Shown here piece after piece: positions 54,845 through 64,000 of a DNA stretch of 64,000 bases. The stretch spans positions 5,022,001-5,086,000 of the forward strand of contig NC_091048.1 in NCBI RefSeq assembly GCF_963966145.1. The letters run 5' to 3'. This DNA comes from Tenebrio molitor (Eukaryota > Arthropoda > Insecta > Coleoptera > Tenebrionidae). How positions within the stretch are numbered: the first letter of the stretch is position 1; every line of letters starts with the position of its first letter. The notes beneath the pieces are model-generated. The model had not been told where the DNA came from. It made no database searches and saw only the letters and a list, made by a program, of their open reading frames with translations. A program made the translations under genes and the position numbers.

Positions 54845-55230
54845 TGTGACAAAGCCGTATTTAAACGATGCAAATTTGTAAATTTTGACTTATGTGATTG
54901 TCATTTTTGTCCCAGTTTTATTTGTCCATCGACTGTACATAGTTGTATACAGTCATGCTTGTTATGTTGTTATGTTATGTTGTTATGTTTTCGTTGTTGT
55001 TGAATAAAAAAGAAAGGAAACTTCATTTTCTCGTTTTTTTCGAACTTCTGACCCTTGTCCTGTAACAATTTGGCGTGGCCAACGTGGAGCTCACCAAGTT
55101 TTTCGGACGGAAAACACCCAACACCCTGAAGAAAGAACCTGAGCTAACCAGGGGCAACATGGCCGGGACACCGGAAAGGCGGCCTAAAGGCTGCCTTACA
55201 CCAAGGCAACAATTAAATAATATAATTTAA
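54845..55230 (+). mobile_element. LTR end plus primer-site-like fragment
   Basis: GACCCTTGTCCTGTAACA (ending 55067), then ATT and TGGCGTGGCCAACGTGGAG, resembles an LTR end followed by a tRNA primer-binding site of insect LTR elements. A short leader and an ATG at about 55159 (MAGTPERRPKGCLTPRQQ) follow, then a stop. A 35-bp string of the putative LTR (GTCCCAGTTTTATTTGTCCA) also occurs inverted at 54719-54753 beside the LINE. The internal region is gone. Confidence 0.45.
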
Positions 55231-55455
55231 CTGAAAATATAAATTGATTGGCATTTGGCTTTGGCATAAAAATGGGAATTTGTTAGGAAGTATTGGGTGG
55301 CGACAGCGATTCAGTTTCTGGGTACGGCAGCGCCGTACCTCATTAACGCAGAGTAAGGGTTTTTGTTTATTTCGTTTCGAACCACAATACGAGTAGCACT
55401 CAACGGTTTGACGTTTAAATTGTGTTACTTTAATTTTTATTGTTCCGTGTTAATA

Positions 55456-55880
55456 ATGGCAAATGTTCGACAAGTGGTGAGCAATAATAATTCAGATACT
55501 CTAGATTTTTTACTGAGAAATAAATTCTCTTCATTATTTTACGATGACAAACTGTTTGTTAAGGATTTGAAACGGCTTCGTCCTGCCATGTCAAATTTAG
55601 TAATTAGTAAAGCGGGCAGCTCCAATCGTGGTTTTTGTGTTTCATGCTATGAAAAGTGCAAGTGGATTACAGGTAGCGAAATTAGGAATAAATTGTTTTG
55701 TTGGCCGTGCTTACTTTTTTTCTGAATAACGTCCAGGTCCGTGGAACTAACTGTACAGGCTTTAACAATCGTAAAGAGATCGGTAGGGCACTGCAAAAAC
55801 ATGGTATTTCAAAAGATCACACACGAGGCCTATATAGTTCTCCCAGAGCTGCAGCGATTTTATGCCAGAGTACCATTGTA
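55456..55880 (+). pseudogene. DUF4371-type hAT relic, N-terminal zinc finger
   Basis: From the ATG at 55456 (MANVRQVVSNNNSD) the plus strand reads FCVSCYEKCKWITGSEIRNK and LFCWPCLLF, the TTF-type zinc finger of ZMYM/DUF4371 hAT-like transposases. A one-base shift near 55715 moves the frame to NNRKEIGRALQKHGISKDH, the next family block. It ends near 55880. The catalytic part seems to continue at 60286, 4.4 kb away. Confidence 0.7.
55827..55860 (+). repeat. 34-bp segment repeated inverted at 60254
   Basis: TATAGTTCTCCCAGAGCTGC and the following AGCGATTTTATG recur as the reverse complement at 60254-60286. The pair brackets the hAT copy and OR D. Confidence 0.7.
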
Positions 55881-56050
55881 TAAACGTTGTTAACAACACC
55901 GACAATAGGTGTAAACCCCAAGTACACCCCCTAATCGTAAATTCGTCCAAGTACTACCCTGTAAACTGACAGGTATAGAACGAAAATGATGATTGATAGG
56001 GGTCTGTTTATGTCGCTTATCGGCATCTCAACAGGCGTAATAATTATTAT

Positions 56051-58658
56051 TAGGGCCCGGATTTTAGGCAAAATGGACTATTTTTATTTTTTAAGGCACA
56101 TGTATGAAACTTGTCTATAAATGATTTCTGGCTTAATTAGAGTAATTAGAGCCATATTTGATTCTGCCTATTCGGCCTAAAATGCCCTTTAAATACCTAT
56201 TTTACCTTTTAACTGCCTGAACATGCCTAAAATGACCAAAAATCAATTTCATTTTTGCGGTTTTTTCCCAATTTTCGAATTCTGGGAAGTTTACGGTATT
56301 GAAAATGTAAAAGTGGTACCTCAATAAAATTTACAATGCTTTATGATTTTAAAATTTAAGGAGATGTAATTACTGAAATGTACAAAGTGCAGTACAATAC
56401 AGGAATTACTTTTTCGCTTTTACGGTTGGGACCATGATGTCAGCGGTAAATACTCCGACAATACCTAAGTACCACAAACCATTAGACTGGACTGGCATAA
56501 ATTACAGAGTTTATCTGTTTGCCTCTGTTCGAAGGGGTGCAGGTATACGCGGTCTAATGTTTTCTGATACTTAGGTATTGTTAGAAGCTTTAACGTTTAT
56601 AAAATGGTCCTTGCCATAAAAACGAAAATTAAAATCCCGAAGTGAAACAATAAGAGAAACCTTAAGGGTGTCATTTTCTAAAAATTTAAGAAATATAAAA
56701 TTAACCATCTCCTCTGAAATTTGGTGGGAGACGTAAATATAAGCATTACAAATTTGTCATTTCTCGTTTACTTTATCTCCGTGCAGTGGTCGTGTTTCTT
56801 GTGAACCTGTTTAAAGTGAACATAATGCCGAAACAAAAAATTAGTTTACGCGAAAAAATATTACAGTGGACAAGCAAGAAAGATTTATATGAAATAAAAT
56901 CAACCCGAGAAATGTTTTGTAAAGCTTATGGTAAACTGGTAAGTTAAGCATAATTAAAAATATGTCATTTTATATTTTTTACTTATTTGAAAATTTTATT
57001 TTTTGTAGTTTATATGCGAAAAAAAATGTCACTTGCAACAGCATGAGCAAACGGCCATCCATAAAGAGAACATTATGACACCGCTTCGGCAAACGTTGCT
57101 GACACAGAACTTGGAGGAATCGGCAAATAGTACATTCAATATGGAACTTTGTAACGTCTTTTTAGCTGCCAATATACCATGGCACAAACTACAAAATCCT
57201 GCGTTTCAGAATTTTCTGACAAAATATTGTGGTAGAAAAATTCCGGATGAGTCTACTTTACGGAAAAATTATTTACCAAAATGCTACAAAGATGTATGAA
57301 CATACTATCTTTTAATATTTAATTTAAAATTATTTTCACTTTTAGACTATTGACCGCATTCGGAATGAGCTGGATCCTTTTAACATATGGGTTTCAGTTG
57401 ACGAAACAACAGATGCACTTGGGCGATATGTGGCGAATTGTCTGGTTGGGAAACTTTCAGAAGATGAACCTGGAAAATCTTATCTTTTGGCGTCTAAACA
57501 ATTAGAAAGAACAAATCATGAGACAATAGCTAGATTCGTAAATCAATCTTTAGGTAAGGGTTTTTCACTTTTTTAAATTTATTTTGATTTAAAATTTCTA
57601 TGCGTAGAAATCTTGTGGAGTACCAGAGTTGTTGCTGAAAAGTTTCTTTTGTTTGTAACGGATGGAGCACCATATATGATAAAATCTGGTAGACACCTTA
57701 AGGTGTTTTATCCAAAAATTGTGCATGTCACATGCTTAGCGCATGCTTTAAATCTAGTGGCTGAAAAAATTCGCTATCAATATGAAGATGTGGATAATTT
57801 AATTTCGAACGTGAAAAAAATTTTCGTTAAGGCACCTTTGAGAGTTGAAATGTACAAAGAAAAACTAAAAGAAATGCCACTGCCTCCACAGCCAATTTTA
57901 ACACGATGGGGAACATGGCTTCAGGCTGCTATGTTTTACAGCGAACACTTTGATTCCATTAAAGAAGTAAGTATATAAAAGATAAGCAAATTAATTGATT
58001 GTTAAACTGTTTTTAACTACTCACAGGTTGTCATGTCCTTTGATGGAAGTTCTGCTGTTGCTATTCAAAAAGCACAGTCTATAATGAAGAAACCCGGAAT
58101 AAAAAAACAATTAATTTATGTTCGCAGTAATTTTAAAATAATCTGCGAAAGTATTACTCAATTGGAAAAAAATGGGTTACCTTTAACCGATTCAATCAAA
58201 ATTGTTGAAAACGTATTTACCTCCCTAAAAAAATCTCCAGGCCCTGTAGCAGCAGTAGCATTAAAAAAACTTGAAGATGTTACTGAAAAAAATCCTGGAT
58301 ACAAATTTCTTCTAGAATTGGCAAGAATTTTTAGAGGTGAAGATGTGCCGGAACATGACACCAAAATGGAAGAAATTTATTACAAATTTGCGCCCATTAC
58401 CTCTTGCGAGGTAGAAAGAAGTTTTTCAAAATATAAGTCCATTTTGGTGGATAACCGACAATGTTTTAAAGTAGAAAATTTAGAGCAATATCTTGTATGC
58501 AATGTAAATACGTAACAATGTAAATAACTAACAAACTTGTAGTATTGTATATTAATTAATAAAAAATAATTAGTAAATATCTTGTTGTGTGTACCTACTT
58601 AAAACTTTAAAAACACATTTTTTAATTTAATTAACCACAACTTTAAGGACCTAGTATG
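56051..58658 (+). mobile_element. hAT transposon copy 2, right end missing
   Basis: It begins TAGGGCCCGGATTTTAGGCA and is near-identical to the 2029-4689 element read in reverse. It stops at GGACCTAGTATG (58658), about 120 bp short of the expected right terminus, where OR D exon sequence begins. No target duplication. About 45 bp near 56699-56744 (ACCATCTCCTCTGAAATTTG) is absent from copy 1. Lacking one TIR it should be immobile. Confidence 0.92.
56825..58515 (+). CDS. hAT transposase copy 2, five exons (484 aa)
   Basis: Exons are 56825-56938, 57009-57293, 57346-57553, 57608-57966 and 58027-58515, the same lengths as in the copy at 2269-3959, and the spliced frame is open. Two coding differences were noticed. 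In the N-terminal zinc finger CKAC is CKAY here (TGT to TAT near 56927), removing a predicted zinc ligand. An Asn in KPGIKNQ is Lys here. The acidic residues in VSVDETTDA, FVTDGAPYM and SCEVERSFS are kept. DNA binding may be impaired. Confidence 0.85.
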
Positions 58659-59748
58659 ACCCATAGGAACAAGACGAAAATAGCTGTCAGTCATGTCGAC
58701 ATTGCTCTTAAAGTATGAAGATTGGACAATTTGCATATTTAAAAACAATTTGCTTACGACAAGGTAGAAGAATATGCAGCTTATAAAGAAAAATACTCCG
58801 GTTATTGAAAAGAGAGGTATCCATTTGCGAAGTATGCTCAAACCATAATTTCCACCGCTGCAAATAAATTATTTCATAAAATGAAATTGATGTTATTTAC
58901 TCACACTCACTGTAGTAATTCAACATGACGTTTAATACAAAATTTGATTCTTTGTTCCACTTTACGTTGATAATCTGTATTCTTTAGCAAGTCACAGTCA
59001 TTTGTGTTGTTATGTTCAGGCAGATCTGTTACTATTCCCACGTAAAATACTATCAAAAAAATTTGAAACTTGATTTGTTCTATCACATAAATAAATTGAT
59101 GAATAGGCGTTATCATTACAAAAGCCAACACAAAGAACGTTGATCTGTAAAACCAGTTCAGTACAACTCCATATTTGGGAAACCATTTTGAGAATAACAT
59201 AAAGGCGAAAAAAACTTCATCGTCGTTTTTCACTGGAAAGAAATGAAACAATGCCGCCAGAAGTGTTAAAATCATATTAAATAGGAGGAGAGCTGAAATG
59301 TATTTAGATTCTTGTTGAATTTTTTGATTAATTTCTTCTCCTGCACTGTCCGAAGCCCAAGGTTTAAATTCTTGCAGAACCTGTTCGGGCATATCACCAT
59401 CGACAAGAACAGTGATAATGTTTAAAATGACCTAAATCAGAATATCTGCTTATGTGTTGTTTACAATTTTTATAATTTACATAAAATATTCCAGAAAGGA
59501 CTGGAGCAAATTTAATAGAATCCTTAAAATCGAGTATGCATAAGTGAAAGTAAATTTGTATAGTCGATATTATCACGTGGAACAACAAACAAAGTAAAAG
59601 TAGATTTTTAGTTGATTTTAATTTCAGAATGTCAAGAACGAGAAGTTTTACAAGCCGCAGTGAATCGACTGAAAATTATGTGTAAATAAGATGTGCATTA
59701 ACTTGTAGCACTTTTACCTTTAAATGATTTTTTTTTCATGAACCGCAT
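58659..59748 (-). pseudogene. Odorant receptor D, truncated in exon 4
   Basis: Minus-strand exons are 59748-59481, 59431-58911 (521 nt), 58857-58758 (100 nt) and the start of exon 4 (about 58707-58659), after which hAT sequence begins. Exons 5-6 are missing. Central blocks match the other ORs (ASDSAGEEINQKI, VVLNWFYRSTFFVLAF, QRKVEQRIKFCIKRHVELL). Near the start, MRFMKKKSFKG matches MNYFTKKPFKG of OR C, but a TAA follows in frame at about 59699. Either it is a second lesion, or a 48-bp GT-AG intron (GTAAAAGTG...TTTTCAG) removes it. More diverged than the A, B and C copies. Confidence 0.87.
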
Positions 59749-59892
59749 TGTAAAAATATATATTCACAGTACAGAAGATAAGCTGTTAAAAGAAGAAAAA
59801 TATTAGAAAAGCTCAATTTGTTCCTAAAATTGCGAGTTATAAATATCGCGTTAAAAAAGTATCATTATTAAGTGACGACTTTACTTTTAGGT

Positions 59893-60253
59893 AAACGAAT
59901 TAAGTCACGTTAAGCCAATGGTCCCGGTCTATTGAATTGGTGATCACGCCCCTCATAGATTTGTAAACCAGTCCTAGACTGTGTAACAACATTTTTTTTT
60001 TTTTTTATAGTAAATCAATTACATGAACCACAAAATGAAACTAAAAATGTGCAAATGTGTCTTCACCATTGGAAAGTATAATGATGAAATTGTGTCAGTA
60101 ATAAAATAAACTTTGTTATTACCAGAACTGCAAATCTACAATGAAACCGGCAAATTCAGGTATGTTTCTGGACGAACCAGGCATTCACACTCGTATAAGG
60201 AGTATTCTTCCATAGACATACAGTAATAATGATGAGTATTATTGCCCTGTCAT
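59893..60253. other. Non-coding stretch
   Basis: AT-rich flank upstream of OR D, with no gene seen. Confidence 0.4.
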
Positions 60254-60605
60254 AAAATCGCTGCAGCTCTGGGAGAACTATACTAAAATTTAAATTATTT
60301 GGAAGAAAACAAAATATTGCAAACGTCTTAGACAATGCACATCGCCAAAGTGTTATTAATTGGACGATTAATTGACATCACTATTTATTTAGGAACACAA
60401 GAGCTAGCGTTTGAAAACGAAAATTCATTTAATCAGGGCAATTTTAGAGAACTTGCAAAATTATGAAGCGGCATAATGATAAATTTAAACAATTTTTAGA
60501 CGAATCCACGATTTTCACTGGTTTGTCCAAGACCATACAAAATGAGATCATTCAAAGTATTAATAATGTAATTATAATTACGGTTGAGGATGAAGTAAAA
60601 AGCGC
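60254..60605 (+). pseudogene. DUF4371-type hAT relic, middle part
   Basis: After the inverted 34-bp segment (60254-60286) the plus strand shows, in shifting frames, QNIANVLDNAHRQSVINW, YLGTQELAFENENSFNQGNF and FLDESTIFTGLSKTIQNEII. These correspond in order to the region before the first catalytic block of DUF4371 hAT proteins. Several stops and frameshifts. Same strand as 55456-55880 and probably once joined to it. Confidence 0.65.
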
Positions 60606-60942
60606 CCCTTGTTTTTCATGACAAACATAACTTTGCCTACTCGTGGTATTATATGTGATATTTTTTTTGTAATTTGGTTTTCTTTTACATTTTTATATGT
60701 AGTTGTTTCGCTACGTTTTTTTTTTTTTTTTAAATTAGGTATTAGTTACCTACGTTACCTTACCAAATTCCTTAATCCTTCCCTCCTAGCAAGAATTACT
60801 TTAGCTAGACCTTCCTCTTGGTTCTTGCTGAACAGTGAATTTGTTCTTTATCAAAAAAAAAGTTTTTTTTTAAATTTCCATTATATTATTATTATTATTA
60901 AACATTATTTTAAATAAATATGGAACAAATACGGCGACAACT

Positions 60943-61368
60943 TTGAGCATTAAAAAAAATACCAACGAATCTGCCGTACCAGTTGAAATTGTTACGAGCC
61001 GCCACTGCACGGTGAAGGAGGTATGTTCGTTACCAACTTTCGCAGGCCTCGACCACGAGGGCCCAAAGAAATTCATCACCGAATGCAAAAACATCCTCGC
61101 CAACTCGAACCCCGCGTATTGCCGAGACCAAATCGCGGCCCAGTTCCGGTTCGAACCAGCTCGATGGTGGAGCTACGAAGCGCCGTACGCACCATCACTC
61201 CACGACCTGGAGCAGTCCCTCATCGAGAGGGACGAGAATTTCGAGATCCTAACGAAGCTCCGGATGAAATTCTACGGAATCACACAGGCCGTCGGCGAGC
61301 CAGAAAGGTTTAAATTTCCCGCACAAAACTCAAATTTGACGAGGCACTGTAAATCAGGTTTTTCATGA
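60943..61368 (+). pseudogene. Retrotransposon gag fragment
   Basis: An ORF of about 140 codons reads LPTFAGLDHEGPKKFITECK and RFEPARWWSYEAPYAPSLHD, a layout like the capsid part of LTR-element gag (hydrophobic F-G-P block, then a WW motif). GC content is markedly higher than in neighbours. There are no zinc knuckles, and pol is absent, so it is a short relic. The sequence from 61480 to 61560 is ordinary AT-rich DNA with an AATAAA-like string. Confidence 0.55.
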
Positions 61369-61596
61369 CGTCCCTACAAACTATCACGTGAACACCTCGT
61401 GACTACTCCAGTGGTTCGCCGCGCCAACTATAAATCACTTATGCACGCTTACAATTAGAAAATAGGACGTTAGAATTATTTCTTTTTGTTGTAAGATTTT
61501 TGTTGTAGCTTTAAATGTAATATTTCATTTACTGTTAAAATAAAAACTCACTCTGTATATGAGACTCAAGATGAATCAGATTTCTTTTTCACCATT

Positions 61597-62220
61597 ATGA
61601 TTGTTGCTTTTCGTTGCAATTTTGTCATTTATGTCATGCATTGTATAACGGTGTACTTCACGTTTGTGTTTATGCTAGGAAACCTAATCTTTGTGTCCAT
61701 TTTGGTACTGGACTGGTACGTGACAAACTACTTGTCCCAAAAGTGCCCAACGATTTGTCGAAGAAGCTCCAAATTCGCTACACTTGTCATCTGGATTCTA
61801 ATGTTTGTTTTCATCATTAACTCTTTATTTTTCTGCTTCTACAAAGTCCACGTTCCCTATGTCTTGCTTCTAGCTTTAATCGCAACTCTTTTTATCATCG
61901 TAGTGGTTGTCGGAATTCATGTACTCAGAGTGATCAAGTGGAAAACCTCCTGCGTGATAATTGTCAAGTTCAATTTAGTACTGATTTTGGTGTCTTCCTA
62001 TCTTCTCTGTTGGCTTCCCAAGTGGACCCGCATGTGCTATTTACTGTTTTTTGAAGACTACCACACGCACGATGGTCTCGGCGTAACCACTGGAACTGCA
62101 TTTTCAAATTCGGTCGTTGTTCTGTTCCTGCTGTACTGTTGCGACGAGACGTTCAAAAAGAGTATTAGAAGAATATCCAAATGCAAAGGCGAAAACTCCG
62201 TGGTGGGGGGTTTTTTGTAA
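61597..62220 (+). CDS. Partial rhodopsin-like GPCR (TM3-TM7), orphan
   Basis: A 207-codon frame has about five hydrophobic segments. The order fits class A receptors: FMLGNLIFVSILVLDWYV resembles TM3 ending in a DRY-like motif (DWY), followed by basic loops. Then come TM4 (SKFATLVIWILMFVFIINS), TM5, TM6 with SSYLLCWLPKW (the CWxP motif), and TM7 with NSVVVLFLLYCC in place of NPxxY. A basic helix 8 (DETFKKSIRRI) follows. TM1-TM2 are absent; the frame stays open upstream to 61495, so an acceptor such as TGAATCAG at 61577 could join an upstream exon. No such exon was found among the flanking elements. It could be the last exon of a split gene or a relic. An alternative is another multipass protein, but CWLP plus helix 8 favours GPCR. 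Confidence 0.55.
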   Translation: MIVAFRCNFVIYVMHCITVYFTFVFMLGNLIFVSILVLDWYVTNYLSQKCPTICRRSSKFATLVIWILMFVFIINSLFFCFYKVHVPYVLLLALIATLFIIVVVVGIHVLRVIKWKTSCVIIVKFNLVLILVSSYLLCWLPKWTRMCYLLFFEDYHTHDGLGVTTGTAFSNSVVVLFLLYCCDETFKKSIRRISKCKGENSVVGGFL

Positions 62221-62833
62221 CCTCTGTGTAAATACACTTCATAATTAATATTTTTCTAATCTAAATAATTCTCTCCTTTTTAACCCCCAGTTTTCTATTT
62301 ATCAATAATAAAGGTTTATTTACAATTTATGGGAATGTCAAGATAGTGACGGCTAAAATTTTTTGGCCGACATAGTACGAAAATTACACATTGATTTGGC
62401 AACTTTCAAAATTGCGCGACTATGAACTGTCAACTCTATCCTACCCACACAGTTAGACTACGTCCACTGATAGAATGCACTTTTTTAAATATCCGTAGAT
62501 AACAAAAATCCCCAAACCATGACATTAAAATATTAACAAACTATCATAGATTGTGTTGGTAGTATCTTGAAACATTCGCGCCACTGGTTCTCATTGGTTC
62601 TTATGAAACCCAGGCGAAAAATAAATTATATGACATTTCAAATTTGAAATTGTCAGTGCTGTCAAGTGATTTCAGCATTTAGATTTGTGATTTTTCATCT
62701 TTAGAGCTTTGTTTTACGGTCCGGTTACAAGTTATTAGTTTTGATCGTGTTGCTGTTTTGATCTCCTCCGTTGCGATTTTTGTTGATTTTTTTTGAATTT
62801 GTGAAGTGAGTGCGTGTCTCAAGAATCTAGCAT
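62221..62833. other. Non-coding stretch, possible 5' flank
   Basis: AT-rich DNA with no gene seen. The part from about 62640 could be promoter and 5' UTR of the possible exon at 62832. Confidence 0.35.
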
Positions 62834-62880
62834 GATTAACACTTTAAGTGACATTACAAACATCGAAAATGATACAGAGG
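62832..62880 (+). other. Possible first coding exon
   Basis: An ATG at 62832 reads MINTLSDITNIENDTE and is followed by GTAATT, a usable donor. After about 50 bp a TTGTTTTAG acceptor (ending 62930) leads to PFPKKAGYFHFSSQLFSEIR in frame, then a stop near 63060. Intron and exon sizes match the window's compact style, but I do not recognise the peptide, and part of the second exon is a hairpin (62933-62983). Confidence 0.25.
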
Positions 62881-62983
62881 TAATTTTTGTTCATGCATTA
62901 AATATTAAATAATCTCTTGTTTGTTTTAGCCATTTCCGAAGAAAGCTGGATATTTTCATTTCAGTAGCCAGCTTTTTTCGGAA

Positions 62984-64000
62984 ATTCGAAAATGTATTGT
63001 GCGTTGCATTTTTAAATCCGTCGGACACATTATCACTCGTGAAATACCCTGTATTAATAAAACCTAATATATTACCCCTGCTATACCGAAGTTTTCTTTC
63101 GTCTTTCCTAAGTGCAAACACGCAGAATAATAATAAAACATCACGTGTAAACCTGTTCTTTCATTTTTTTAAATTTCGCGCCGGATCTATTTGTTGTAGC
63201 GTAGAGTGAATACTTTTAGTAACATTTATGTCAAGCAATCTATCAGTGGACAGAGTTTACCACATAAATTTTCGTACATAGTTGCCATATTTATCCACCA
63301 TCATTTTGAATCACCCAATAGTAGGTATGTACAGTTGCGGAATTAAAATTTCGGGCAGTATTGTCATTTTCATACTGTAAACTCTAAAACAACCTTTAGG
63401 TACGTTAACATAACCTCATTTTTTACTCTTGTCATGTTTTTGTCATTTTTATTTATTTACATTAAAAAATAGAGATTTGTGGCATAATACCGGGTACGCA
63501 GCAGGTGAAAGCGATGATTTAATTACACTCAGTGCAATTAACTTAAAACTCAAAATTAAAAAACTGACTGCGGGACCGACACAGAAAAGTTTAATTTTTG
63601 AATGTCAGTCAGTCAGAGGCATTAATAAATTATATTTTTAAATGTGTCGGTATTTTATTACGTCCTCTACTACAAAAAAGCGTAAGTACCAGACTTGATA
63701 CAATTCATTGTAGTTAACACATTTCTTTAAATATCTACATATTCAGGTAAATTATGCATGAATTTTAAATAATGCAAAATTTTGCAGTCTTTTTAACTTG
63801 GAAAAGTGAAGTACGGGCCTGCCTGAATACGTCTCTGCTTTCTATTGTCACAAAATGGCCCAAGGCCAAATTTTACAGTCACAACACAAACTAAACAGCA
63901 CAGTACATATAGTTAGTATACTGTGGTAAGTGTGGTAAGAGTAAAGTTTCATTCACATTGAAATAATTAGTACGTAAAATTAGTACTCTCAATTAACACG
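62984..64000. other. Right edge, no supported gene
   Basis: AT-rich DNA with only short frames. A 70-codon frame at 63429-63641 is unrecognised and may be chance. Confidence 0.4.

Noticed and set aside
63429..63641. 70-codon frame at the right edge
   Set aside because: No family signal and not supported by splice sites or context.
1..64000. CRISPR array, operon or defence island
   Set aside because: Intron-containing genes, SINE, LINE and LTR elements show a eukaryotic genome; the only regular short repeats are the Gypsy tail array, a microsatellite and a five-copy motif.

Overview
This window is AT-rich eukaryotic DNA from an insect, probably a beetle. The insect call rests on a cluster of insect-type odorant receptor (OR, 7tm_6) genes with very short introns (about 45-60 bp), plus insect-type Tc1/mariner, hAT, Ty3/Gypsy, BEL/Pao, MULE, LINE and SINE elements. 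The order is an inference from overall flavour. No bacterial-type operons, CRISPR arrays or rRNA genes were seen, and the only tRNA-like sequences are inside a SINE.

The host content is a small OR cluster being taken apart by transposons. Six related loci share one six-exon plan; exons 2-6 measure 521, 100, 108, 156 and 63 nt wherever complete. They are: a minus-strand pseudogene at 1870-7762 with two transposons inside exons, a nonsense codon and frameshifts; its apparently intact duplicate at 43672-45139 (404 aa, the only complete OR); a third truncated duplicate at 49409-49612; a plus-strand gene at 20674-22143 with one in-frame stop; a plus-strand gene at 37764-40181 split by a solo LTR in exon 5; and a minus-strand gene at 58659-59748 cut off inside exon 4 by an hAT element. 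The first three lie in a segmental duplication (16-8670, 41520-46320, 49211-51190). Paralogous empty sites in it give exact transposon boundaries and target-site duplications. A partial rhodopsin-like GPCR reading frame is at 61597-62220.

Mobile elements, left to right: a complete hAT (2029-4689); a dead Tc1/mariner (5956-7689); an intact Tc1/mariner with a full transposase (10028-11980); a MULE relic (12134-12720); a TA-flanked non-autonomous element (13093-14278); nested mariner relics (16935-17986); a 1.6 kb solo LTR (18421-20028); MITEs and a nested mariner pair (22720-25050); a deleted BEL/Pao relic (25535-27745); a complete young Ty3/Gypsy element with identical LTRs and one gag-pol frame (30074-36130); a 943 bp solo LTR (39039-39981); further MITEs and a long-TIR mariner derivative (50009-50842); a second 1.6 kb-family solo LTR in reverse orientation carrying a dimeric tRNA-like SINE (51394-53703); a 5'-truncated LINE (53912-54800); an LTR/primer-site fragment (about 54845-55230); a split DUF4371-type hAT relic (55456-55880 and 60286-60605); a second copy of the hAT family (56051-58658); and a gag fragment (60943-61368).

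I found no convincing new multi-gene system. The notable items are the transposon-driven decay of an OR cluster with one survivor, the 14 x 24 bp repeat encoding the tail of the Gypsy polyprotein, the two-headed SINE, and two hAT copies with nearly identical coding regions, one complete. All work was by eye; no homology search was run.
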